Of a DNA stretch of 21,455 nt, positions 7,596-16,736 are shown one piece after another. The DNA is from Polaromonas sp. (lineage in GTDB: Bacteria > Pseudomonadota > Gammaproteobacteria > Burkholderiales > Burkholderiaceae_C). The translations under genes and the position numbers were made by a program. The stretch is taken from assembly GCA_026786065.1 (NCBI GenBank), contig JAJAYS010000059.1:1-21455 (forward strand), given 5' to 3'. Position 1 is the first letter of the stretch; each line of letters starts with the position of its first letter. The notes beneath the pieces were generated by a model. It did not search any database. It was not told where the DNA came from and was given only the letters and a program-made list of their open reading frames with translations.

Positions 7596-7756
7596 AGAGC
7601 CTGAGAGTTTTTCGGGCGTGACCGAGCAGCGCGTCAAAGGGCACCCGATCTAGGCGCAAAGCACAGCCATAGCCTGGGCTATGGTGCGCATTTGCAACCA
7701 CGAGCGGGGGCTCTTTGGCGTGATGAGCGGGCATGAACGAAAGACTCTCAGGCTCT
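7596..7756. repeat. 161-bp imperfect palindromic element, copy 2
   Basis: The outer arms agagcctgagagtttttcg (7596-7614) and its complement at 7738-7756 match at 18 of 19 positions. Pairing continues inward (caaagggcacccg against its partner around 7708-7724; gcgcaaagcacagccatag against ctatggtgcgcatttgc) to the core ccatagc-ctgg-gctatgg centred at 7675. It fills most of the gap between the rhombosortase start and the SDR gene, and its right end touches the SDR stop codon. Length and core architecture equal those of copy 1 at 918-1078, while the arm sequences differ. Possible roles are mRNA 3'-end protection or attenuation between SDR and rhombosortase. Confidence 0.78.
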
Positions 7757-8544
7757 CAGTAGGTCCCCGGGTACGCGCCGCCGTCGGCCAGCACGTTCTG
7801 CCCTGTGATGTAGGCCGCATGCTGGCTGCACAAAAACGCGCAGATGGCACCGAACTCTTCGGGCGTGCCAAAACGCCTGGCCGGTATGTTTTTTCGGCGG
7901 GCGTCCATCACGGCTTCTAGCGGCTGACCCGTTTTGGTGGCCGCGCCCTGCATGGTGCCGCGCAGCCGGTCGGTGTCGAACGCGCCCGGCAGCAGGTTGT
8001 TGAGCGTCACGCCGCTTGCCGCGAGCTTGGTGCGGGCCACGCCGGCGACAAAACCGGTCAGACCACTGCGTGCGCCGTTGGACAGACCCAGAATGTCGAT
8101 CGGCGCCTTGACCGAGCTCGACGTAATGTTGACGATACGCCCGAAGCCGCGCGCCGCCATGCCATCGACCGTGCGTTTGATCAGCTCGATCGGCGTCAGC
8201 ATGTTGGCATCGACCGCCTTGATCCAGGCTTCGCGGTCCCAGTCGCGAAAGTCACCTGGTGGCGGGCCGCCTGCGTTGGTGACGACGATGTCGAAGTCCT
8301 GGCGCACGCCAAACACCGCAGCCCGGCCGGCTTCGGTGGTGATGTCGGCGGCAACGCACTGCACCTCGGCGGTCGCTGCACCGGCCTGGCGCAACTGCGC
8401 GGCCGCGGCCTGCAAGGCCGGCTCGCCGCGCGCGACGATCAGCACATGGACGCCCTCTGCCGCCAGCGCCTGCGCACAACCCAGCCCCAAGCCCTTGCTG
8501 GCGCCGCAAACCAGCGCCCATTTACCGGCAATACCCAAATTCAT
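7756..8544 (-). CDS. SDR-family protein with altered catalytic Tyr/Lys
   Basis: Protein of 262 aa with a Rossmann fold: cofactor motif GASKGLG (14-20), NAG (90-92), the structural Asn in VDANMLTP, and the catalytic-type serine in ITSSSV (S142). The C-terminal end (ITGQNVLADGGAYPGTY) is classic SDR. Where E. coli FabG has YxxxK, this protein reads SNGAR, so the Tyr position is S155 and the Lys position is R159; the following GLTGF aligns with GLIGF of FabG, which fixes the register. An SDR subgroup with an imperfect tetrad is known, so this may be typical of its branch. A strong AAGGAG precedes the ATG at 8544. Its substrate, and whether it is a reductase at all, are unknown. Confidence 0.88.
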   Translation of the reverse strand: MNLGIAGKWALVCGASKGLGLGCAQALAAEGVHVLIVARGEPALQAAAAQLRQAGAATAEVQCVAADITTEAGRAAVFGVRQDFDIVVTNAGGPPPGDFRDWDREAWIKAVDANMLTPIELIKRTVDGMAARGFGRIVNITSSSVKAPIDILGLSNGARSGLTGFVAGVARTKLAASGVTLNNLLPGAFDTDRLRGTMQGAATKTGQPLEAVMDARRKNIPARRFGTPEEFGAICAFLCSQHAAYITGQNVLADGGAYPGTY

Positions 8545-8619
8545 GATGACTCCTTGAAAAATGAACCGACCGTAAAAAGATCCGCGTCGTGCAGGCAGCG
8601 ATGGTGGTGCGGCAGCCCG

Positions 8620-9534
8620 TCAGTGCCCCGGCCGCGTCACCACGAAGATGCCGGCTATCACCAGCACGGTGCCCGCGGCGATCCAGCCGGTGAAGGGCTC
8701 ACCCAGAATGAGCACGCCCATCAAGATGGTGGCCATCGGGCCGATCATGCCGGTTTGCGCGGTCAGCGCCGCGCCGATGCGCTCTATCGCCAGCATCACC
8801 AGAAGCACCGGCACGGCGGTGCAGATAGTTGCATTCAGCAGAGACAGCCAGATCACCTCGGGCGCCACCAGCGCCGCCGCCAGCGGCCGCAGCAGCACAA
8901 ACTGCAGAAGACAAAACAGGCAGGCCACCGTCGTCGCCATGCCGACCAGGCGGAAGGCGCCCAGGCGTTTGACCAGCTCGCCGCTGTAAACCAGGTAAAC
9001 CGCATAGCAGACCGCACTGAGAAAAACCAGCAGCGCACCCCAGGCCGCACCCGTGCGCTGGCTGCCGTCCCAAATCGCCAGCTCGTGGCCGAACACCAGC
9101 GCCACCCCCGAATAGCTGATCGCCATGCCGACCATCTGCCGCAGGCCGGTTTTGCGGCGGTAGAGCAGCAGGCCGAGCAGCAACACCAGCGTCGGGTTCA
9201 GGTACAGGATCAGCCGTTCGAGCGAAGCGCTGATGAAGGCCAGCCCGGCGAAGTCGAGGAAGCTGGCAAGGTAGTAGCCGCTAAAGCCCAGACCGAGCAC
9301 GCCGAACCAGTCGCTGCGCGTCAGCGCCGGCTGGCCGCGACTGGCCCACCAGGCCATGGCGGCAAAAATCGGCAGCGCAAACAGCATCCGGTACATGATC
9401 AGCGTGACCGCATCTACGCCATAGCGGTAGGCCAGCTTGACAATGATCGCCTTGCCGCTGAAGGCAATCGAACCGGCGGCCGCAAGCAACACTCCATTTG
9501 CTATGTTTTTTGTAGCTGCTTGCGCCCGTTCCAT
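8620..9534 (-). CDS. EamA/DMT-family transporter
   Basis: Inner-membrane transporter of 304 aa with about ten helices in two EamA halves. It begins ANGVLLAAAGSIAFSGKAIIVK and ends AAGTVLVIAGIFVVTRPGH. The exported metabolite is unknown. The start at 9534 (MERAQAATKN) leaves the usual short cytoplasmic N-terminus; the frame is open further to 9633 but that part overlaps the upstream gene end, and a GTG at 9570 is an alternative. The start codon, about 12 codons and the leader lie inside a dispersed AT-rich repeat (about 9498-9555), so the 5' end seems to have been built on repeat DNA. It follows the gamma-glutamyltransferase-family gene by 49 bp and may be co-transcribed with it. Confidence 0.87.
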   Translation of the reverse strand: MERAQAATKNIANGVLLAAAGSIAFSGKAIIVKLAYRYGVDAVTLIMYRMLFALPIFAAMAWWASRGQPALTRSDWFGVLGLGFSGYYLASFLDFAGLAFISASLERLILYLNPTLVLLLGLLLYRRKTGLRQMVGMAISYSGVALVFGHELAIWDGSQRTGAAWGALLVFLSAVCYAVYLVYSGELVKRLGAFRLVGMATTVACLFCLLQFVLLRPLAAALVAPEVIWLSLLNATICTAVPVLLVMLAIERIGAALTAQTGMIGPMATILMGVLILGEPFTGWIAAGTVLVIAGIFVVTRPGH

Positions 9535-9555
9535 ATGGCCTAATAGCTCTTTTTT
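9498..9555. repeat. AT-rich dispersed repeat, copy A (gtagctgcttgcgcccg type)
   Basis: The core gtagctgcttgcgcccg followed by a short spacer and atggcctaatagctc is markedly AT-richer than its surroundings. It aligns with 16547-16606 in the DNA glycosylase gene (atagctgtttacgcccg ... aggccatatagctt). From memory it resembles a short intergenic repeat common in Comamonadaceae genomes (tagctgcttgcgc ... gggctagaggcc type); I could not search for it. Here it supplies the start codon and first codons of the EamA gene on the opposite strand. Confidence 0.6.
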
Positions 9556-9583
9556 ATCTAAATTGTGAACTCGGCCGCCCTGG

Positions 9584-11194
9584 CTAGAAGCCCGCCGCCT
9601 GGCCGTCGCGCCGAGAGTCGCTGGCGGCCACATAGCCCTCGACTTTCGGATCGCCGGCGCGCCAGATGAACTGGCCGGAACCGAAATCCTGATACGAATC
9701 GGTAATCACCTCCATGCGGTGGCCGCGCTCGGCCAGGGCCTGCACCGTAACCGGGTTCATCGCGCCCTCGACGTTGATTTCCAGGCCGGCGTTGTAGCGC
9801 CAGCGTGGCGCATCGCAGGCGGCCTGCGGGCTTTGCCGGTAGTCGAGCATGCGCACCAGCGTTTGCAGGTGGCCCTGGGGCTGCATGTTTGCGCCCATCA
9901 CGCCAAAAGACATCACCGGCTGACCGCCCTGCGTCAGGAAGGCCGGGATGATGGTGTGAAACGGCCGCTTGCCGGGGGCCACCTGATTGACACCGGCGTC
10001 GAGGCTGAAGGCATGACCCCGGTTTTGCAGACTGACACCGAATTGCGGCTCGACACAGCCCGAGCCGAAGCCCATGTAGTTGCTTTGAATGAAGCTCACC
10101 ATCATGCCGTTCTCGTCGGCGGCATTCAGGTAAATCGTGCCGCCGCGCACCGGATTGCCAGCGCCGAAGTCCTGCGCTTTTTTCAGATCGATCAGCTTCG
10201 CGCGCTCAGCCAGATAGGCGTCGTCCAGCAGCTGTTCGGGCGTCACGCGCATTGCCGAAGGCTCGGCGACATAGCGGTACACATCGGCAAACGCCAGCTT
10301 CATCGCTTCGATCTGCAGGTGCTGCGAATCGGCCCCATCGACCGCCAGGCCGGCCAGGTCGAACTGGTCGAGGATGCCCAGCGCAATCAGCGCCGCGATA
10401 CCCTGGCCGTTCGGCGGAATCTCGTGCAGCGTGTAGCCCCGGTAGTTCTTCGCGATCGGCTTGACCCACTCGGCCCGGTAGCTTTCAAAATCCTTTGCGC
10501 GCAGGCTGCCGCCGTGCTGCGCCGCAAAGCGCTCGATGGCCTGCGCCATCTCGCCGCCATAGAACGCAGCGCCCCGACTTTGGGCGATGGAGCGCAGCCC
10601 GTTGGCGGCAGCCTTGAACTGCACCAGCTCGCCGACATTCGGCGCCCGGCCAAGCGGCAAAAAGCTGGGTGCGAAACCCGGCAGACCGGCCAGCTCGTCG
10701 CTGGCGGCCGACCACTTCTGCTGCACGATCGGCGAGAGCAGGTAGCCGCGCTCGGCGATGTCGATGGCCGGCTCGAACAAATCGCCGAAAGGCAGTTTGC
10801 CGAAGCGCTCACTCATCGCTACCCAGCTCGCAACCGCGCCCGGCACCGTCACCGAATCGATGCCGCGCTTGGGTGGGGCGGTGGCGGAGTCACCGTACTT
10901 GCGCTTGAAGTACTCGGGCGTCCAGCTCTGCGGCGCCCGGCCCGAGGCATTCAGGCCGTGCAGTTCCCGGCCGTCCCACAGGATGCAGAAGGCGTCGCTG
11001 CCCAAGCCATTGCTGACCGGCTCGACGATGGTCATGACCGCCGCAGCGGCGATGGCCGCATCGACCGCGTTGCCGCCTTTCCACAGCATGCGCAAGCCCG
11101 CCTGCGAAGCCAATGTGTGCGAGGTCGAAACCACGTTGCGCGCGAAAACCGGAGTGCGTGTGGTGGTGTAGGGGTTGTCGTAGTTGAAGTTCAT
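9584..11194 (-). CDS. Gamma-glutamyltransferase-family hydrolase
   Basis: Ntn-hydrolase of 536 aa, the usual length for this family. The pro-enzyme should cut itself before T353 in GGTIYLNAADENG, which leaves Thr as the nucleophile of the small subunit. Downstream the oxyanion/substrate region SNYMGFGSGCVEPQFG is present, and the large subunit has the typical GGNAVDAAIAA near residue 40 and the VEPVSNGLGSDAF stretch. There is no signal peptide, unlike periplasmic Ggt, so it may be cytosolic, as in YwrD- or oxamate-amidohydrolase-like relatives. Substrate (glutathione, another gamma-glutamyl amide, or a non-peptide amide) is undecided. No strong Shine-Dalgarno precedes the ATG at 11194. An EamA exporter gene follows. 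Confidence 0.9.
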   Translation of the reverse strand: MNFNYDNPYTTTRTPVFARNVVSTSHTLASQAGLRMLWKGGNAVDAAIAAAAVMTIVEPVSNGLGSDAFCILWDGRELHGLNASGRAPQSWTPEYFKRKYGDSATAPPKRGIDSVTVPGAVASWVAMSERFGKLPFGDLFEPAIDIAERGYLLSPIVQQKWSAASDELAGLPGFAPSFLPLGRAPNVGELVQFKAAANGLRSIAQSRGAAFYGGEMAQAIERFAAQHGGSLRAKDFESYRAEWVKPIAKNYRGYTLHEIPPNGQGIAALIALGILDQFDLAGLAVDGADSQHLQIEAMKLAFADVYRYVAEPSAMRVTPEQLLDDAYLAERAKLIDLKKAQDFGAGNPVRGGTIYLNAADENGMMVSFIQSNYMGFGSGCVEPQFGVSLQNRGHAFSLDAGVNQVAPGKRPFHTIIPAFLTQGGQPVMSFGVMGANMQPQGHLQTLVRMLDYRQSPQAACDAPRWRYNAGLEINVEGAMNPVTVQALAERGHRMEVITDSYQDFGSGQFIWRAGDPKVEGYVAASDSRRDGQAAGF

Positions 11195-11279
11195 GGACCG
11201 GCTGGCGGGAGGTTGGAGTTCAGGGATTGGGGCTTCGGATCAAGCACCCACGGGAGGCGAAAAAGAGGCGTGCCGCAAG

Positions 11280-11310
11280 AAAAAAGGCACCGCGCGGGTG
11301 CCTGATTTTT
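11280..11310 (-). terminator. Rho-independent terminator after tctA
   Basis: A perfect 7-bp stem aggcacc/ggtgcct (11285-11291 and 11297-11303) closes on the 5-nt loop gcgcg. On the minus strand it is followed by a run of six T (11285-11280), the classical intrinsic form, about 60 nt beyond the tctA stop. The plus-strand side also has GATTTTT, so it could terminate in both directions. Confidence 0.85.
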
Positions 11311-11364
11311 GCAGCAATCGGGCCGGGTCGTCCGGCTGCGAGCACAAGACCGACCCCTTACCTG

Positions 11365-12876
11365 TCACTCTTCGACGAACGCCTCTTCGCGCTTGCTCTT
11401 GACCGCGGGCAGCAGGACGATCACGATCAGCAACAGCGCAGCAGCAAGCAGGCCGGCCGACAACGGCCGGGTGACGAAGACACTCCAGTCGCCACGCGAC
11501 AGCAGCAGCGCGCGGCGCAGGTTTTCTTCCATCATCGGGCCGAGGATGAAGCCGAGCAGCAGCGGTGCCGGCTCTGCCCCGAGCTTGATGAAGGTGTAGC
11601 CGATGACGCCGAAAATCGCCACCATCCAGATGTCCCAGGTGTTGTTGTTGGTCGAATAGACCCCGACGGCGCAGAACAGCACAATGGCCGGGAAGAGCAA
11701 GCGATAGGGAATCGTCAGGAGTTTGATCCAGATGCCGATCAAGGGCAGGTTCAGGATGACCAGCATCGCGTTGCCGATCCACATCGACGCGATCAGGCCC
11801 CAGAACAGTTCCGGGTTGCTGGTCATGACCTGCGGCCCCGGCTGGATGTTGTGAATCGTCATGGCGCCGACCATCAGCGCCATCACGGCGTTCGGCGGAA
11901 TGCCCAGCGTCAGCAGCGGAATGAACGAAGTCTGCGAGCCGGCATTGTTGGCCGATTCGGGCGCCGCGACGCCGCGAATATTGCCTTGGCCGAAGGGCAC
12001 TTCGCCCGGCCTGCCCCTGATTTTTTTCTCAATGGTGTAGGCCGCAAACGCCGACAGCAGCGCGCCGCCGCCGGGCAAAATGCCGAGCGCCGAACCCAGT
12101 GCGGTGCCGCGCAGCACCGCAGGAATCATGTCCTTGAAATCCTGCTTGGTCGGCATCAGGCCCGACACCTTGGCGGTGAAAACCTCGCGCTCATGCTCGG
12201 GTTGCGACAGGTTGCTGATGATCTCGCCATAGCCAAAGACGCCCATCGCCACCACCACGAAGCCGATGCCGTCGGTCAGCTCCGGGAAGTCAAAGCTGAA
12301 GCGCGCAACGCCGGAATTCACGTCGGTGCCTATCAGCCCGAGCAACAGGCCCAGCACGATCATCGCAATGGCTTTGAGCAGCGAGCCCGAGGCCAGCACC
12401 ACGGCGCCGATCAGGCCCAGCACCATCAGGGCAAAGTACTCTGCCGGGCCGAACTTGAAGGCCAGTTCGGTCAGCGGCGGTGCGAACGCGGCGACGATCA
12501 GCGTGCCGACGCAACCGGCAAAAAACGATCCCAGGCCGGCGGCCGCCAGCGCCGGCCCGGCTCGCCCGCGCCTCGCCATCTGGTAGCCGTCGATACAGGT
12601 CACGACCGACGACGATTCGCCAGGCAGATTGACCAGAATCGCAGTGGTCGAGCCGCCGTACTGCGCGCCGTAGTAAATGCCGGCCAGCATGATCAGCGCC
12701 GACACCGGCGGCAACGCATAGGTGGCCGGCAGCAACATCGCGATGGTCGCGACCGGCCCGATCCCCGGGAGCACGCCGATCAGCGTGCCGAGCACGCAGC
12801 CGACAAAGGCATACAGCAGGTTGATCGGGGTGAAGGCAACGCCGAAGCCGAGCGAAAGATTGGCAATCAAATCCAT
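11365..12876 (-). CDS. tctA: Tripartite tricarboxylate transporter, large permease TctA
   Basis: Inner-membrane protein of 503 aa with about 11-12 helices. TctA landmarks are GTLIGVLPGIGPVATIAMLLP near residue 30, the GIYYGAQYGGSTTAILVNLPGE stretch near 67, the second internal repeat copy GSALGILPGGGALLSAFAAY, and PESANNAGSQTSFIPLLTLGIP. With TctB and a periplasmic TctC-type receptor it takes up citrate or related carboxylates using an ion gradient; the actual substrate is set by the receptor, which is not in this window. AAGGA lies 6-7 nt before the ATG. It starts 9 nt after the tctB stop, so they form one operon ended by the hairpin at 11280-11310. Confidence 0.95.
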   Translation of the reverse strand: MDLIANLSLGFGVAFTPINLLYAFVGCVLGTLIGVLPGIGPVATIAMLLPATYALPPVSALIMLAGIYYGAQYGGSTTAILVNLPGESSSVVTCIDGYQMARRGRAGPALAAAGLGSFFAGCVGTLIVAAFAPPLTELAFKFGPAEYFALMVLGLIGAVVLASGSLLKAIAMIVLGLLLGLIGTDVNSGVARFSFDFPELTDGIGFVVVAMGVFGYGEIISNLSQPEHEREVFTAKVSGLMPTKQDFKDMIPAVLRGTALGSALGILPGGGALLSAFAAYTIEKKIRGRPGEVPFGQGNIRGVAAPESANNAGSQTSFIPLLTLGIPPNAVMALMVGAMTIHNIQPGPQVMTSNPELFWGLIASMWIGNAMLVILNLPLIGIWIKLLTIPYRLLFPAIVLFCAVGVYSTNNNTWDIWMVAIFGVIGYTFIKLGAEPAPLLLGFILGPMMEENLRRALLLSRGDWSVFVTRPLSAGLLAAALLLIVIVLLPAVKSKREEAFVEE

Positions 12877-12885
12877 TTTTTATCC

Positions 12886-13374
12886 TTAGCCGGTGACGAA
12901 GAACGGCCACACCGGAAACTGCAGCTTCAGCGCGACAACAAACGCGAGGTAACTGCCGACGGCAAGCACGGTGGCGAGAATGAAGGTGGTCTTGAGCTTC
13001 CAGCCGGCTTCGGCCATGCTGGCAATGAACACCAGCGCATAGATCGCCACGATCAGGCCCATCGCCGGGACCTTGAACGCCGGAATGCCCGCCAACAAAA
13101 TGCCGAACACCACGTTGGCCGCGATCACAAAAAACAGCGGTTTCCAGGCGATCTTGCCGATCTTGTCGCCGCCCTGCGCCTCGATGACCAGCGAAGTGAA
13201 GGTGATGACCAAGCCGATCACGGCCAGAAGAATCCCGAGCATCAACGGAAAATAGCCAGGGCCCATGCGCGCGCCTGTGCCGACGTTGTAGGTGCTGGCA
13301 CCCAGTGCAAAGGCAGCCCCCACGCCGGCGAACATCAAGCCCGAGAAAAAGTCTTTTTGACTTTTGATTTGCAT
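12886..13374 (-). CDS. tctB: Tripartite tricarboxylate transporter, small permease TctB
   Basis: Inner-membrane protein of 162 aa with four predicted helices (for example FFSGLMFAGVGAAFALGAS near the N-terminus and FVVALKLQFPVWPFF at the end), the size and layout of TctB. The GPGYFPLMLGILL motif after the first helix is typical. The start is fixed at 13374 by a strong GGAGGAA spaced 3 nt from ATG; the longer in-frame reading to 13545 has no such site. It is the small membrane partner of TctA. The upstream gene is the unrelated GspE-type ATPase, so no tctC lies ahead of it. Confidence 0.93.
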   Translation of the reverse strand: MQIKSQKDFFSGLMFAGVGAAFALGASTYNVGTGARMGPGYFPLMLGILLAVIGLVITFTSLVIEAQGGDKIGKIAWKPLFFVIAANVVFGILLAGIPAFKVPAMGLIVAIYALVFIASMAEAGWKLKTTFILATVLAVGSYLAFVVALKLQFPVWPFFVTG

Positions 13375-13377
13375 TGC

Positions 13378-13384
13378 TTCCTCC
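13378..13384 (-). promoter_or_regulatory. Strong Shine-Dalgarno that sets the tctB start
   Basis: The minus strand reads GGAGGAA followed by GCA and ATG. It is the strongest ribosome-binding site in the window's minus-strand genes and decides the tctB start at 13374 over upstream ATGs. Confidence 0.8.
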
Positions 13385-13540
13385 AGGAATCGGTGGGTCT
13401 TAAAGTTTGACCGCCCCGCATTGTATTGATGGCACAACAGCCGCACGCTGTAGGCAAATACCGATTCATTTGCGGCTGCGTTCATGATCGCTTTCAGTGC
13501 AAGCATGCAAATGTAGGCCTGCGATGCCAATGCCGCAGCG

Positions 13541-13566
13541 CGCAAGAGCGCTCAAGAGCGCTCAAG
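13541..13566. repeat. 10-bp tandem repeat with GAGCGCTC palindromes
   Basis: Two and a half direct copies of caagagcgct lie just after the stop of the GspE-type ATPase gene. Each contains the perfect 8-bp palindrome GAGCGCTC. There is no T-run, so it is a poor intrinsic terminator; it may be a binding site or a simple tandem duplication upstream of tctB. Confidence 0.6.
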
Positions 13567-13584
13567 CTGAAACGCGTTCGGGAA

Positions 13585-15411
<1,827 letters not shown>

Positions 15412-15471
15412 CGCCCGCACTGTACCCGATGGAATTCGGCCGGCTTGCGCGACGCAGCGCGCCGCAGGCGT

Positions 15472-16239
15472 TCAAACCAGCGGCGCAAAAACCCGCAGCC
15501 ATTTGCGGGCCGGCAGGTCCCAGCGCGACTCGATGACGCCAGCTTGCAGCAGCAACGTGTCGCGTGTCGGCCGGCTTGGCTCGCGCTGCGCCAGCACCAC
15601 CGCATTGCCTTCGCGCGTCGGCCGGAAGGCCCAGAGCGCCTGCGGGCCGAAGGCCTCGGCGATTTTTTTCAGCGACTGCGCATAGCTGGTGTTGCGGCCG
15701 AACAGGTTGACCGTCATCACCCCGTCTTCGGCGAGCAGGGCGTGGCAGTCGGCGTAGAACGCCGCGCTGTCGAGCACCGGGCCGGCCGCTTCCTGGTCGT
15801 ACAGATCGACGTGCAGCAGATCGATGCGGCCACGGTGCTGCGGATTGCAGATCTCCAGCGCGGCGTCGGCCGCGATCACCTGCAGCCGTGCGTCGTCACG
15901 CGGTAGCTTGAACCAGCCCCGGCAGGCGGCGATCACCTGGGTGTTGATCTCGACCGCGGTGGGCGTCATGCGCAGCTTCTTGTGGCAAAACTTGGTGAGC
16001 GCGCCCGAGCCGAGCCCAAGCTGCATCGCGCGCTTTTTCGGCACGCTGGCGGCGTTGGTGAACAGCAGCCCGGCCATCATGCGCTGTACGTATTCGAGCT
16101 CGATTGCAAACGGTGCATCAATCAGCATCGAGCCTTGCACCCATTCGGTGCCCAGGTGCAGGTAACGCACGCCACCGGCATCGGAGAAGTTCACCTCCGG
16201 CAGCTCGCCAGCCGCTGCAGAAACGTTTCGCATTGCCAT
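15472..16239 (-). CDS. Spermidine-synthase-like SAM-fold protein
   Basis: Protein of 255 aa with the class I Rossmann fold of spermidine synthases and methyltransferases: SAM/dcSAM-binding loop QLGLGSGALTKF near residue 73, acidic end of strand two in AVEIN, and the aspartates in IDLLHVDLYD near residue 140. It is somewhat shorter than SpeE and I do not see the full aminopropyltransferase active-site set, so the product could be a methyltransferase or a non-catalytic relative rather than a polyamine synthase. Its ATG overlaps the stop of the upstream DNA glycosylase gene by one base (TGATG), implying coupling. A second Met lies two codons in. Confidence 0.8.
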   Translation of the reverse strand: MAMRNVSAAAGELPEVNFSDAGGVRYLHLGTEWVQGSMLIDAPFAIELEYVQRMMAGLLFTNAASVPKKRAMQLGLGSGALTKFCHKKLRMTPTAVEINTQVIAACRGWFKLPRDDARLQVIAADAALEICNPQHRGRIDLLHVDLYDQEAAGPVLDSAAFYADCHALLAEDGVMTVNLFGRNTSYAQSLKKIAEAFGPQALWAFRPTREGNAVVLAQREPSRPTRDTLLLQAGVIESRWDLPARKWLRVFAPLV

Positions 16240-16736
16240 CAGACCAACCCATGTGTTTTAAATACCGTGCGCCAGGCGGCAAGTTTGCGCTCAAAGCTCC
16301 AGGACGCATGCGCCGGGCTGCTTGACGGCAAGCGGTGCACCGGCAGCCCGAACGCACCGGTCAGGCGCGCATGTTTAAAGCTCTCGCCGCCGTTGTGGGC
16401 GATGGCTTGCAAGCCCGGGCAGCCGGCCACCAGACCGGCCAGGTCGCTGGGAACGGCCTGGCGGATATCTGCATCCAGACTGCCGTCACGCTCGCAGGCG
16501 GCGTACACGTCCCACAAGCCCAGGCCGCGAGCAAGCAGGTTGTCGCTACGAATTTCATAGCTGTTTACGCCCGAATTCATTGGGCTATCAGGCCATATAG
16601 CTTGCAAAATCGGCCAGAACTGGTTGCGCGGGTGGGCGTAATACTGTTGCGCGGCGAGCGACGCAGCGCCCGGAAAGCTGCCCAGGATCAGCAAGCGGGT
16701 GCCGCTTGACGCCAGCGGCGCCAGCCCGATCAGCAT
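16239..16736 (-). CDS. DNA-deoxyinosine (hypoxanthine) glycosylase, UDG superfamily
   Basis: Base-excision repair enzyme of 165 aa that would remove hypoxanthine from deaminated adenine in DNA. Motifs match the hypoxanthine-DNA glycosylase branch of the uracil-DNA glycosylase superfamily: LLILGSFPGAAS (15-26), YYAHPRNQFWPIL (32-44), GLGLWDVYAACER (71-83), AHNGGESF (113-120), and LPSSSPAHAS (136-145) as the second active-site loop. The start at 16736 overlaps the tatD stop by 7 nt. Residues about 45-64 (QAIWPDSPMNSGVNSYEIRS) are encoded by an AT-rich dispersed repeat and replace the segment where relatives have ordinary helix sequence, yet frame and flanking motifs are intact. Confidence 0.85.
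   Translation of the reverse strand: MLIGLAPLASSGTRLLILGSFPGAASLAAQQYYAHPRNQFWPILQAIWPDSPMNSGVNSYEIRSDNLLARGLGLWDVYAACERDGSLDADIRQAVPSDLAGLVAGCPGLQAIAHNGGESFKHARLTGAFGLPVHRLPSSSPAHASWSFERKLAAWRTVFKTHGLV
16547..16606. repeat. AT-rich dispersed repeat, copy B, inside a coding region
   Basis: It reads atagctgtttacgcccg (from 16557) and then gggctatcaggccatatagc, matching the core, spacing and right end of copy A at 9498-9555. It is clearly AT-richer than the surrounding gene. It lies fully inside the DNA glycosylase frame on the other strand and adds no stop or frameshift there. It resembles the Comamonadaceae short repeat mentioned for copy A (from memory). Confidence 0.6.

Noticed and set aside
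9719..11305. 528-aa plus-strand open frame
   Set aside because: Antisense to the gamma-glutamyltransferase-family gene; His/Arg/Gln-rich shadow.
11227..13410. 727-aa plus-strand open frame
   Set aside because: It lies antisense to tctA and tctB, is rich in Arg, Gln, His and Asp as expected for a GC-rich shadow frame, and shows no domain; tctBA are clear.
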